DNA from: Sanderia malayensis
Lineage: Eukaryota > Cnidaria > Scyphozoa > Semaeostomeae > Pelagiidae
Direction: 5' to 3'
DNA: 64,000 nt
Assembly: GCA_013076295.1 (NCBI GenBank)
Contig: RQOL01000531.1
Span: forward strand, 2,790,001 to 2,854,000
Below, piece after piece: positions 43,301 through 55,987 of the stretch. Each line of letters begins with the position of its first letter. Position 1 is the first letter of the stretch. A program made the translations under genes and the position numbers. The notes below the pieces were generated by a model. The model saw only the letters and a program-made list of their open reading frames with translations. It ran no database searches and had not been told where the DNA came from.

Positions 43301-43514
43301 TTGTAATGAATTATCTTTTTCAGGCGACCTTAGACGCCATTACAACAATGTCCACCACCTCGAGCATGGTTTATTGAGTTGTGACCAATGCAATAAGCTG
43401 TTTGCCACCCAGGTTTGCTTGCAAAATCACAAAGCAACACACAATCGTGATGAAGAAGGCAAAACTGATTTAACCACTGCTACTAATATCCCAGTCATGT
43501 TGCCAGCAACTTAA
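40373..43514 (+). CDS. Seven-finger C2H2 zinc-finger protein, 4 exons
   Basis: Probable nuclear DNA-binding transcription factor. Exons 40373-42266, 42423-42677, 42946-43164 and 43324-43514 give 2559 nt (852 residues) with GT-AG introns. The first exon encodes about 630 residues of Ser/Thr/Gln-rich, low-complexity sequence with a basic N-terminus and one more ordered patch at about residues 105-150 (CCGLQRLSDLQAASILKQF). The remaining exons encode seven fingers. Finger 1 is C2HC (last ligand Cys in ARHIKRVC); fingers 2-5 are classic with HTGERP or HSDKRP linkers; finger 6 is split by the last intron inside its helix (FNRSG|DLRRH); finger 7 follows a longer linker. All finger-bearing introns have the same phase at the Gly of the linker or helix. 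I cannot assign an orthologue; PRDM-, GFI- and ZNF-type proteins share this layout. Confidence 0.88.
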
Positions 43515-45029
43515 ACATTCTTCAATTATAATGCAATATAAGGTTAATGTAAATGATGTTAATAGCTTGGGTATTCATTAGGTAATGTTTCATAGGCGAG
43601 GTATCCTAGTGCTGATTTTCGCATTATTTTTGTTTGAATATAGCATAATATATTAAGCATTTTTTTATTCCTTATGGTTATAAACCACAATTAATAGTCA
43701 GTATTTTATAATATCAAATATTTATTGCCAACATGTTGATCAGCACATTTTTCAGTTTTGTAGTTACTTTTTATCTCATCAAGAGGTTTCAGGAAGCCAA
43801 AATAATTGTTTTCGTTGCAGTTGAATGTGGAGTATCTGTCGATTAATTATGCTATAATAATTGCAATGAATTATCAATCACGTTTAACTAGATATCAACA
43901 ATACTGTTATCTTTTCTTGAACTCGTACTCAACATGCTGCGTGTAGCACACAGGTTGTGAAATTAGAGACCGAAAACTGCATGCCGAAGTATATAACGGT
44001 GCTCTCTCGCCTCGAACTTTTCAAATCTAGAGAGCTGAAAGTCGCCTGAAAGTGATAAACATATTCAGACCTCAAGTTTGAAAGAGAGACTGAAATGTGA
44101 CTCGCATATAATCGAAGCTATTTAATTATTTAATCGTTCTCCAGCATATAGCCTTTGAGATATTTGAACTAAAGAGCTCCCAAAGAACTGAAATATTTGC
44201 AAAGTGATGAGCCCACTCTAATAGTAGCAAGAAAGAATACATATAGTTTCTTTTTAACCCATTATAATTTATGTCTCACAATTAATAATCAATGATAAAT
44301 TTTACGAGTAAACATTTCAACATTATTTGTTATTTCCATTTAACTGATTCTACACAGAAAACAAATCTTTTTAAATTCTTAGAATTCTAACTGAAATAAA
44401 TTTACTTTCGACTTCCCTCTTTGTTAATTTATATTCATCTCTAGACGAATATATTTATTTCTTTAATTATTCTGCTAGATTCAAAGAGTGATGTTAGTGG
44501 TGTTAAAGAGAGAGGTTGACAGAGAAATGCATAGAGAGTTGCATCCTCAATATATTTAGAATGTTGATGCAGGTTAGCGAAAATTAATAACTTAAAAAAG
44601 AATATGATTGTTAAAGGTATGAAAAAAAGAAGAGATTATACACGTTTTTTATACAAGGAGCCTGGAACTGGGATTTCTGGTAAACTACAATGGATTCTTT
44701 TGTTCTATTGTTTCCTCTAACAATGGAAAAGAATAGAAGATTTAAGGAACTTTTAGTACCAGGGCTCGAGGTAAGTTCCTTATAAAATAAAAAGCGTGTA
44801 AATGGAAAAGTTTGACTAAAACGTCAAACGTTTAATGCTTACTTTTCACTTAGTAATTTACTTACTTTTTAGTGTTATACCCTCATTGAAGACTTTGATT
44901 AAATGAAATGTTATGTTTTACTCTAGTAAATGCTTAGAATTAATTAGAAAAAAATGTTGAGAAATCAAATAAATACCCGCATTGAATTAAAAATGTCTTA
45001 AATAATATGTATCATCCTAGCTTATGAAT
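43515..45029. other. Gene-empty stretch between convergent genes
   Basis: Three-prime flanks of the zinc-finger gene and the potassium channel. AT-rich, no coding exon supported. Confidence 0.5.
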
Positions 45030-48000
45030 TCATTTAGACATGCCACCATATCTATTAAGGTTTTTATCAATGTCATCTTTCACCATCAGTTCATCATCAT
45101 CACTATCATCATCCTGAAGAGAGATAAAATCCCATGCTGTCTTGTTTTCGAAGATTCGAGTAACAGATAACAAGACACTTGACACAACAGACAGACCAAC
45201 AGTAATGTAGACGAATGTTACCCCAACGAACAATGCCACGTGGACGTGATGTGAGATATCTTCACCAGATTTCTCTGCAGGATGTGAGGGGACAAAGTCG
45301 CCAAAGCCAATCGTTGACAAAGTGATGAATGCAAAGTATATTCCCTCGAAGAACGTCCAACCTTCATACCACACAGCCAGTGCAGCCAGAACGACAATCA
45401 TACTCGTCATAATAAGGAATAGAAGAAGACTGGTGCGAATATTGGTTGAGCGTGCATCTCTTTTTAACAGCCTCGTGTCTATCGCTCGAAAACAGCTGTC
45501 TATGCCATCAAGGATTCTTTCTCCAATCGATTTCAGCATCAAACCAGTTAATGGAATGCCAAAAAATGAATATAAGATACAGAAGACCCTTCCAGCAATC
45601 GTTTTCGGTGTCATGTGGCCATATCCTAAGAAAAAAACATTATTCTTCACAACGAAATGTTTCATGAATATGTTTGAGTTCAAGACCGCTATATGTATGA
45701 ATTTTGTTAGGGGAAAAAGGAAAGATAGATAATTCATGCATGTAGGAATGATAAATATAGTTTTATGAAGTGAAGACCGCGCAGCAAAGAAAAGAATCAA
45801 CCAAAAGTAAATTAAATTTTTATCTCCACAGTAACATTAACATATGAGAAAGATATCCACTCTTTTCATTTTCACCCGAGAATCTTGCAGGTGGCCAATG
45901 CATTTGCTTTTTACATAAGTTGTTCATTTAATATTACGCACGCGATTTTCAAACAACTTTAGTTGATGAAGGTGTTTTAAAATGATATTGGATGATCTGG
46001 CTTCAAAGTTTAACAAAATTTGTTGTGTTCTCTATCAAATATCTTAGCACTATCCAGTGTGGTAGTAAATTGCTTTCATACTTTGCAAAGTAAGTGAGAG
46101 TCTATAATCGGCAGGGCCTTCTGTTTCCCTACACGTGATTTTTACGCAGGAAACCGTGGGATGATAGTGGTGTTTTTGTACTGAGCGATATCTTAGTAGC
46201 TCTGAACAAAGGAACCAAACAATTTCTAAATCATAAATATTGCGGAATGATCGCTGTGTGTAAAACTCAATTTCAAATGTGATCATGGACTTCGTGCTGA
46301 TATGCCCACGCTTTGATAATGTTTTTTGCAAAAAACTTCCTACTCATTTTTAAATGACAATAACTTTGCTGAATTATCATCGACAAGTAATGCAGCTTAT
46401 AATGCATTACCAAATTATCTTTAAACGCTTTTGAATTTGATGGAAGAGCATCATTTCAATTATAAAGATAAGTAGATGTCTTAAATTACGTATTACCTTT
46501 ATCAAAATAAAGTAATATTATTTAATCTTTTCTCCACCCACACTGGTGGTCAGTATCGCAGGGCTCGGTATAGTGCAATTGGGGTATATTTAGCTTTGTT
46601 TTCAATCTGCATTCTTATTTCTTTAAATGATGATAAACTGTCAAAATGAGAACTGGAAAGAGAAAATAAGTCAAAAGCATCGCCTTGACTCAGTCCCAAT
46701 CCCAAAATAGAGGCGTTTGATCCTCTGCACAGTACATTTTGTTCAGCATAAATTCGCAAGAGTTTCTGTGCCAGGGAAGCTGTGAAGGAGCGAGCACATG
46801 GATTTGATGTACAGGGTATTCACCATTCCCAATTACTTGTTTCTGCTCATGAAATTTTAATCAGCAGGAGAAGATTTTGAGTACATTTGCGGCATAATAT
46901 TTCACGTGTATTTTTAAATGCAATTAGTCCACAGTAACATACGTTCACTAATAAAGGTTTATCACTAACAAAACCATAATTATTTCTTTTGATAAAAGCA
47001 AATCACGAGAGAAGAATGAGAATTTGAATATCACGCAACATGTAACACATTTAAAGGACCAATACAGGCGCACAGATTTCAAGCAACATGTTCTCAAGGG
47101 GACAGCCAGAAAGCATTTCATGATATTTGTTACGCTTGTTATCATAAAGCACGTTAAAGATTTCTCAAATCATAAATTCATGCAGTTTTGCTTTCTTCAA
47201 TTATAATTTTATGCGTGATGCTTACTTTCTCACGTGGCAAAAGATAGAATAAAAAGATTGCTCTTTAACAATATGATCCTTGTTTTATGTTATAATTAAA
47301 CAGTACTACGCACCTTGCAATATAGAGGTGTGCAGTCGTTAACAGATCTGTTAGCTGATATAAGAAAGAGTATTGAAAAACATCTGCTGGCTTCATATCG
47401 AATCAAAACATCTAGAATTGAAGCACCAACGTAAAGTGACCATTATAATAATGCCATAATAGACCACTTTCACATTCGTTTTTGAAAACGAGACGTCAAT
47501 TCTAAAACGAGGCTAACGCTGTAGTGCTAGGTAGTGTCGCAGTGGTACCTCCCACTACCCGCTGTATAGTTTCTTCAATTATTTAATTAAAAATTGATCA
47601 ATTTAAAAAATTATTGGCCGAAGACGTGGAAGATTATTACTAAACCATTATTGACCAGTTAAAGATAATTTCGGAAGCATGCCACGGGAATACGCCGCGC
47701 TCGAAGACTGAAATTTTGCGGGCCTAGGCCATGTATTCTCGCGTCAACTATCAAGCGAATGGAGACATGCTTGTTGCAAAATCGGGTAACTTTTAAAGTG
47801 CATATATACAAATAGGAATGATTAGATTATAATAATTTAACTTAAATTTTGCACCCCTGCCTTTTTTGCCCCGTTATGCAAATGTAGGCTGCTGTGGAAG
47901 TGGGATGACCATGACCATATGCATACCCTTTTTCATTTCACAAAATTAACGCGTATCGGCATACACTCTTTTTTATAAGAATACACTTTATAAGAATAAT

Positions 48001-51000
48001 GAGGGTCGAAATTCGTGAAATTTAAGGAAATTTTAAGAATATTGGCAGGCTCACAATCTTGTGAAACTATTAGTATCTTTAGCAGGCGTTTTTTATTTTT
48101 GAATTGGTGTGCTTTTCACAGGAAATGGTTTTAAATATTACTCATCCAAATTTCAATGAAAGTGTGGAAAAAATTTGTCCTACAGGAAATACTTTTCTGC
48201 AGCACAGATTTTATTTTCTGCCATGCTAAGAATTAATAAATATGTTATTAAATTAAGAACATTGAGGCTCAGAACATTCTTTTAAAAAAAGTGTAGTCAG
48301 TCAAAAGGGTACACTGCATACGATAAGCTGAAATCTGTCCAAACTTTTCATAAAGGATTTGCAGTGGCTATAATGACATATTCACATATTTTAATGTTTG
48401 AATACAGGCTACATTATGTAAATTTGAGAAATTAATTTGAGGATAGTAGGCTCTAGTAAATAGGTGTCAAGAATTAATAGCATCACAAAATTACTCTCAA
48501 AGCAATTCTCTTAGTTTTCCTCTATGCTATGATCTTTCACTTGAAATTGGTTTATTCATGCCTCAATACCAACATAACTATTATATGGTGGGCCACGTTG
48601 GAGCAAGGTCAACAACTTTATTATCATGTTGGTGGTGTTCTCTTTGCCTGACAAGATTTTAAATATGAAAGTTCTTAATTATTGTCCTGAGTTTCATGAT
48701 AAAATCATGAAACAATTTTGTCATAATATATGCAAATAACAGTAAGCATGATCAATGTTCTTTGAGAACAATTTCATTATCATTTCCCAATTATTATCTT
48801 CTTTAATGACTCTGTTAATGAAAACTGGTGCAAAGAAGCATACAAGTCTGATTATTTTTCACTGAAAAATACTTTTTCCTGGCAATCATTCTTTTTACTC
48901 TAAATATTATCATGCAAAAAGAACACCAGCAGAATGCAGTACAGCAACTGTTGTAGATTATTAAGAAATTCCATAATTTACATAATGTAGCCTGTATTCA
49001 AACATTAAAATATATAAATGTGTCATCTATAGCCACTGCAAATCCTTTATGAAAAGTTTGGACAGTTTTCAGCTTATCGTGTGCGGTGTACCCTTTTGAC
49101 TTACTATGCCGATACGCGTTAATTTTATGAAAAGGGTATGTATGGTCATCCTACTTCTCTTCTACAGCAGCCTACGTTTGTATAACGGGGCAAAAAAGGC
49201 AGGGGTGCAAAATTTAAGTTACATTGTTATAATTTAAACATTCCTATTTGTATATATGCGCTTTAATAGTTACCCGATTTTGCAACAAGCATGTCTCCAT
49301 TCGCTTGATAGTTGACGCGAGAATACATGACCTAGGCCCGCAAAATTTCAGTCTTCGAGCGCGGCGTATTCCCGTTGTATGCTTCCGAAATTATCTTTAA
49401 CTGGTCAATAATGGTTTAGTAATAATTTTCCACGTCTTCGGCCAATAATTTTTTAAATTGATCATTTTTTAATTAAATAATTGAAGAAACTATACAGCGG
49501 GTAGTGGGAGGTACCACTGCGACACTACCTAGCACTACAGCGTTAGCCTCGTTTTAGAATTGACGTCTCGTTTTCAAAAACGAATGTGAAAGTCAATGAT
49601 ATAAAGCGCCGAAGGCGCTAGATACCTGACTCCGCACGATTCGTGCGGACAAGAGTGATGCCATTTGGCGGCCATTTTATAAGGGGGCAAATAGCTTTTG
49701 TAAATCAACGATTCCAAAGTTAAATGCTCTCTCTGGAGGAAAATAATTGTAAAAAAGTTTGACATATGCATACTGTTGCAGAGCACATAATATGAGGATA
49801 CTAGTAAAATTTAGATAATGACAAAAAACGTTTCAAATATCGGTATTTTGTTTATTTTTTGCGGAACGATGGAACAGGCCTAAATTAATCGAATAACAAA
49901 AACAGTTGTTGAATTAAAAGTCTTGGATTTACTGGATATAATTTGTAAGCTCTAATTAAAGGTAAGTGACAGGATTTTGATATCCCAAAAGCTTAGGTAG
50001 GTACTGAAATATTAGCAAATACAACACTTCTCCAATTCGAAAGGAAAGGAAACGCAGTGGCAGATTATACCTTTTACAAGTGAATTAATTCAAAGAATCG
50101 TAGCGGTCTGATATTCTGTTACATATTTAAAGTCACTTAGGCTGAAGATAATTGATTTTCCTCGTTGTTGAACCTTTAGCAACCAAAACCGTGTGGTGTT
50201 ACTTCAGTTGGAATTTCAGGTTTTGGTAAAGTTTTCAAATACTTCAGTAAAATCCCGTGTCGCATCAGCTAATATTTTAATAAGCTTCTGGGATGTCAAG
50301 ACCATGTCACTTACCTTTAATTTGAGCATACATATTATCCAGTACATCCAAAAGTATTAATTTTTACAACGTTTTTGTAATTCAATAAATTTAGGCCGGA
50401 TCCGTCGTTCCGCAATAAATAAACAAAATACTGATACATGGTGCGTTTTTTGCCATTCTAGCAATTTCAATAGTATCATCATATTGTATGCTCTGTAAAA
50501 ATATGTATATATCGACTTATTTCACCATTATTATCCCCAAGACAAGCATTGAATTGTAGTGTTTCTGTTTTGACTTGATGACCAACATCAACTTTTTGCC
50601 CCCTTTTAAGATGGCCGCCAAATTTTTATTGGCTTCACTGATTCGACGCGAGTCAGGTATCTAGCGCCTTCGGCGCTTTATATCATTGGTGAAAGTGGTC
50701 TATTGAATTGTATATCCCTAGTTCAACCTCATGTATCAACAAGATTAAAAAGGATTCGATCTACAGCAGTGCATTAATTAAGGATTTTAAATCACACATA
50801 TTGTTTGAGACCATCAGAGGGAAATTTCAAAAGATAAAGTGACTAAATTTGAAAAATCGTATAATATTTTTAATAAGATCAAAACATGGAGTATATTTTT
50901 ACGCAATTCTGAAGATTATCTAAATTGATGTAATAGAAAATACCTTCTCTGTACGACTGTAGAAAATTTTGATCTTAATCAAATCATTAGTGTTTTGGTG

Positions 51001-53897
51001 TAAGAGGGAAACTTTTCATAAAGCGATGAACGTATTCATAAATTTTTTTAGCTTAACAGGTGTGCATAGGGAAGGCAAGGACGTAATTTAATTTTGCTAT
51101 CACTTAAGAGAACAACATATTGGAAACTGCACAAATTTTAAATGGTTAATTGAATTGAAATAAATGCACGAACAGGTATTGACAAGTTGGCCAATTTTCA
51201 AAAACAATAACAGTAATTATAGTTGTTGCAAGCATTCTTTTCAACATGAGGTTGATTTACGCCTTCTCACGATACTTTAAATGAAGAACAGCAACAACAA
51301 GAAAAAACAGCTGTTGTATTTAATAAACATTTATAGTATTGGATAAGTTTTGATTTTTTGAACTTTTTCTAAAGAAACTGAATGAATTTCTATTAATAGA
51401 ATCTCAAACAAATTGAAAAATTAAGAAACTTCACCTTCATTAATTTTATCACTAGTTTGCTGCAACTTAAAAAGAAGAATTTTTGCCACCTGCGTTTGTT
51501 TGCTTGTGTCACGTTTTCTTATTTCTATTTGCATAATAAACATACAAACAAGAAACTCAAGTTTTCTTGTATAAAAACAAGATTCATTGACTATGGAGAA
51601 AGTCTTGATACAAAATAAGGTTTACACCAATTTCGTGAACTGATTCCCCAATCAACTGAAGTTGTGTGTCATGATATTGAAATTGTGTTGTTGATAGAAA
51701 GGACATATAAAACATTTTGGGGTTGCAAACTGCATATAACATTTGCAAACTTGGCAATGAAATCTCGGGAATATTAATTATCTAAAGGGGAAAAGGGCTC
51801 TAGCAACCTAAGCAAATTAAAGTTCGTAACTAAGGCACGGTTTGACAGCTATATCTGTTTGCACTTTATTTTGATTTGTGACGATGAAACCTGGAGATAT
51901 TAATATCCGAATAAAGTTAATTTAATTCATTTTATAAGTGAGGTAAGTTGGGTCAGCATGAAGGCACGAATCTGCGTGTAGAATATCTTGAAATTATTGT
52001 TTGACATGCGACAAAGAAAGAGAATATTAAAGTAGAGGAAGAAGAAAGTGAAACAGTCGGTTGGAGAGGAAAAGGAAATGAGGAAAAGGCTGCTTTTGAG
52101 GGATGAAGTTTAAACAAAACTGTCAGATTATGCAAAATTTTATTAAATTTCACAAGAAATGCTTCAATATTAATACATATACTGGGAATATTATCAGTAT
52201 TCTTATTTGAACTGCTGTGATTCAAAGAAAACATTCAATGGGTGGAGAAACTGCTAAGATGAAATGATCAGCCTTAAATCATTGCTTAGTTCGAAGACTA
52301 GAGGAAGAAACATTCGCTTTTCCATTCATGGATATGATTCAGGGGGAAGATCAATTATATCTAGGCGGAACAGTGGTTTTCTTCTGAGCGGAATTTCTAT
52401 CAAAGAGAACAGGATCAGATTGTGCCCAAAAATGTTCACGTTAAGATGCTTAACTTGATATCTTCATGCATACGAGGCCACATAGCATGCGAACCACAGC
52501 TAAAGAACATCCAAATATAACTACCCAATACTATGTTTGTGCTTCAGTTATTTTTTACCATAGCTACAATCCTATGAAAAGTCTTTATTATGGACATTGG
52601 GACAGCTGTTGTACGCGAAGTGGGAATTTTTGCCTAATTTTGAAGCATTAGAGCAAGATTAGCCACACATTTTGAAGTTTTGTGGCGCACAGATGGAAAT
52701 CGGTAAATAACAAAAAGCATAAATAGAATTGTGACATAGTTTCGTTTTGATCAAAATTTCTCTAGCATTTAAATTTTCAGTCCTTTAATGTTTTACATTG
52801 CTTTTGAGGGATGAAATGGAATTCCGGTTTACAATATAATGTCTACAATTTCAATGACATGAAGATAAATTTTCTATCGATCCTTTATTGCTATTTACCT
52901 TGATACCAGTTCATTTGTTAATGCTCCAATACGTTCATTCATTCATTAATTCATTCATTTATATTTCAATGCTCGTCTACGGGATAATCATGCAAAACCC
53001 AAAACCAAGCCGTGTGTTTTAAATATTTCAACATCTTAATCTCAAATGAATTGAAAATAACGGACCATTCTCAAAGTGAATCAATTGAAATTTATCATTA
53101 TTACTTCAAACAATATATTGTTTTATATTCATAAACTCGTCAATTGTTAAATTTTCTTTTTTATCAACCTATTGAATAGTGTGATACATTTTTAATAGAC
53201 AATGCAGAAAAGATCTTTTAATAAATGCAAATAAAATTTCTTTCTTTTAATCGAAAGGCCTGCTTTCATCCTCGCACGTATCTTCTTCTATTTACTCTAA
53301 TCTTCAAGTTGTTTGCAACACATCTTAATACAATTATTTCCAAGTTTAACAAACAAGTAATTCTGATATTAACTGCAAAATTTTTGCACGAACTTCGGAT
53401 GAATGAAAAACAGCTTTAATTCACAGTCCATACGTTTGTTTTTTAAATTTATTAGCGTTAGCGACATCTCGAAGGAAGAAATCATGGTTGGAATTGAGCG
53501 AGAATTTGAACAAAAGAGTATGATAAAAAGTAAAAAGAAAGATAGTGAAAAGTAAAACAACAAACTTACCAATCGTAGTTATCACAGTAGCTGTGAAAAA
53601 CAAAGATCCCATAAAACACCATCTATCATAATCAACTTCATAAATTCCATCTTCAATAGCTTCTTTAACCTCACCTATAAATCTGTTCAACTCAGTGTCG
53701 TTTATACCATACGATGTTTTCATATAATATTTCACATTTTCAAATCTCTGCTTCTCTTTAACGACCTGTCGTGATTCTAAAGCTTGAAAAACTGCTGAAC
53801 CCGCCAGCAAATATACTGTAAATAATGTTGTTCGCAAGAGGAGATTTCTCGTAGGCCCTTGCAAAGAATTCAGCCAGTTGAGAAAAAATACTCCCAT
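45030..53897 (-). CDS. Two-pore-domain (K2P) potassium channel, 2 exons, 8-kb intron
   Basis: Background potassium leak channel of the plasma membrane; two subunits make one pore. Exons 53897-53570 and 45625-45030 sum to 924 nt (307 residues). Order: M1 (about residues 20-40), long extracellular cap with one Asn-Asp-Thr glycosylation site, P1 with filter TTIGYGHMTP, M2, M3, P2 with filter STIGFGDFVP, M4, and a short acidic tail. The single intron splits the first filter after its Gly (TIG|YG), the position where K2P genes typically carry an old intron. P2 resembles the KCNK5/16/17 (TASK-2/TALK) group, but subtype is not assignable by eye. The intron holds two nested foldback transposons. Confidence 0.93.
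47458..50704. mobile_element. Outer foldback transposon with long inverted arms, interrupted by a second element
   Basis: The left arm from 47458 (AATAGACCACTTTCACATTCG) is the reverse complement of the right arm ending at 50704. The arms pair over 47458-47963 with 49105-49593, and again over 48300-48436 with 48973-49098; the left arm carries about 330 extra bases in between. The inner element at 49594-50688 breaks the right arm 16 bases from its end. Without it, the outer element is about 2.1 kb. It has no coding capacity that I can see, so it is non-autonomous. Long arms suggest a MuDR- or foldback-like class; I found no clear target duplication. Confidence 0.85.
49594..50688. mobile_element. 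Inner foldback element with 8-bp target duplication (hAT-like)
   Basis: 1095 bases. Termini are CAATGATATAAAGCGCC and its reverse complement, and the two halves pair almost throughout, including the GGCGGCCAT and TTGCGGAACGA blocks. It is flanked by GTGAAAGT at 49586-49593 and 50689-50696, an exact 8-bp duplication of the host arm. An 8-bp duplication and a CA-starting terminus fit the hAT superfamily. No transposase frame is present. It is inserted in, and so younger than, the outer element. Confidence 0.9.
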
Positions 53898-55167
53898 ATT
53901 GCAGTCAATTACATGAACAGTTCGGCATTGAGAACATTCATAGCATTTTATCTACATTTTCATCAACTTATTTTACAGCCACTGCCATATGAAAACTATT
54001 GATTTTATGAAAACATGTCCGAATTGTACATGGTCGAGTTTCTTGAAAGCGTTCAGCGTGTACCGGGACTTAAGTATTTGCTTGATTTTAAATATTAATG
54101 AAGGGGAGCTATCAATGCTAACCAGCTGCCTTATCATTGAGCATCGCTATCAGTTGCGAACAAAGAGAACACTGCTTTACACTTGCGATAAACAGAGAAT
54201 ATGGAAAAGCATTTTTATAAGCAAGTGACCACCAGGCCACACAGCATAAACTCATTTACAGACATATAGTCCGTCAATAGCTTCATGTGAGCTCAGAAAT
54301 TCTAGTGCGTATCTTTATAAGCACACCGTCGTCTCATATAAAATGCAGCTCATTTCGCCAAACTGAACTCCCTCGAGGCCACGCCGGTCGAGTAACAGGT
54401 TTTATATTGCGCATGTCAATTTTATTTTAGTTATTAAAATAATTTACATCACAGATATATTGTATTGTAAGCCTCATGTAAATTGTATGACTGAACACAT
54501 AAACATTTAATAGTCAGGCACAAATAATTTAAAACAACTTTTATTACCTTGACTTGCCACCATGTGCAATTTTCCCTGCCATATCACATCATCTGAACGC
54601 CTTGAAAATGGTTCTATGTATCCCAATAACTATAATATAAAACTCTATTTTCTCAACAAACTACCGTTAGTTTCAGAGCCTCAGAAAATGTATTCTAGCA
54701 ATTACAATACCACTATGACTTGCTTCACCGTTCACGAAGAGCTTGGAGTCTATTCCTTTCTTCTCTTCTCCTCGTTGCTCTCGCATTTTACTTTTTCCAA
54801 CAACTTTCTGCATGATTGCATGGAGAAATATAAGCGTGCTGAATACTTATCAATTATTCAAATAAGTATTTTTAATTGTTTTCTCCCGTACAGAAATTCA
54901 ACTTGATCACTACTTTTCTCTCTTGGTAATTCAGCCTTCAGCAACACTAACCTATCTTTTGCTTTTCAAATTTCAAATGACGTGATCGCTTTAAAAAGCC
55001 CGCGCAAACCAAAAGGAGGCTGCTTAAAGAGAGACCATGATTTGTAAAATTTAATTGAATCGTAAACCAATAACAATGTTATCAAGTAAGTTATAACATA
55101 AAAAGCCTTAGTTAATACGAAAAGGTAGTTCTAATACAGGAGCAAAAATAAAAATGAAGTGTAAAAA
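53898..55167. other. Gene-empty stretch
   Basis: Upstream flank of the potassium channel and 3' flank of the ligand gene. An open frame of 114 codons at 54562-54906 has no supporting feature. Confidence 0.5.
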
Positions 55168-55987
55168 TCAGAGCAAGAATTTAAAAAACGAGGTTGTTTT
55201 GATCATGCATTCACAAGTTGTCCCAACACCCAAAACAACTGGTACCCATTCTTCCATAAGTATTCCATTGGTGTCTGAGACACAATTTCCACTTTTCATG
55301 AGGAATGTCAAGGTCATGACGCGAGGTTTGCATACCCCTTCACCCTGGAGGCAAACAGCTGGCTTGTTTGGGTCACATATAACTTGATTTATGTAGCGTG
55401 GAAAATAGTTAGGTGGCAGCGTTGTTGTAGCATCACAGTTATGGCATAAATGATGCACTGCATTGTGAGCCGTTCCTTCGGGGTGGTTTAAAGGGGTGTA
55501 ACATGAACGAACCACTGTTGTTCCAATTGATCTGAAATTGAATTTCATTCACAAATTTTAATCACCAAAAGCCTTTGATTCACGTTTGATTCACATATTT
55601 ATTTATTGTTATTATTTACATATTGATGAGAAGTTGCATATTCACTCACCTTCTTGTGCGTTTCTTGAATCTACCCATAACTCTACTCTCCAGTCTTTGT
55701 AAACCAGTCTTAACTTGCGTTTCTGTTAAGGTGACGTCACGATGCTCTGCAGAGGGAAAGTGGCTTCTGAATTTTAATGCAGCTTTTAAGTCTGTGCAAC
55801 TGATATCTTCATTCAATGTTCCACCAGCTTCAAGCAGCATTGACTTCAGCCTTTCAGTCGATTGCGCTTGACAGATTGCATCGGTTAGGCCAACAAGTGA
55901 TGACGAAAGCACAGCGATTGCAAGGAATAAATATGCCTGGAAAACAAAAGCAGTTGCAGCAATGAAGACTTTGATGTAACGTGCCAT
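55168..55987 (-). CDS. Secreted furin-processed cystine-knot-like ligand (noggin/Trunk- or IL-17-like)
   Basis: Exons 55987-55650 and 55531-55168, 702 nt, 233 residues. A long hydrophobic signal region (about residues 8-35) is followed by a helical proregion and a polybasic site RFKKRTRR at the exon junction, then a mature part of about 121 residues with nine cysteines. The mature part carries FPRYI, then Cys-x7-Cys-x6-Cys-Lys, then LTFL, a further Cys, EEWVP and a final Cys-x-Cys. The order PRY, VCK, LTxL, WxP, CxC recalls the C-terminal domain of noggin and the related Trunk/PTTH ligands; the IL-17 fold (YPRxI, C, VGCTC) is the main alternative. Probably extracellular signalling. Family assignment by eye is uncertain; secretion and processing are well supported. 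Confidence 0.75.

Noticed and set aside
54562..54906. A 114-codon plus-strand frame
   Set aside because: No motif, no splice partners and composition like the surrounding AT-rich DNA.
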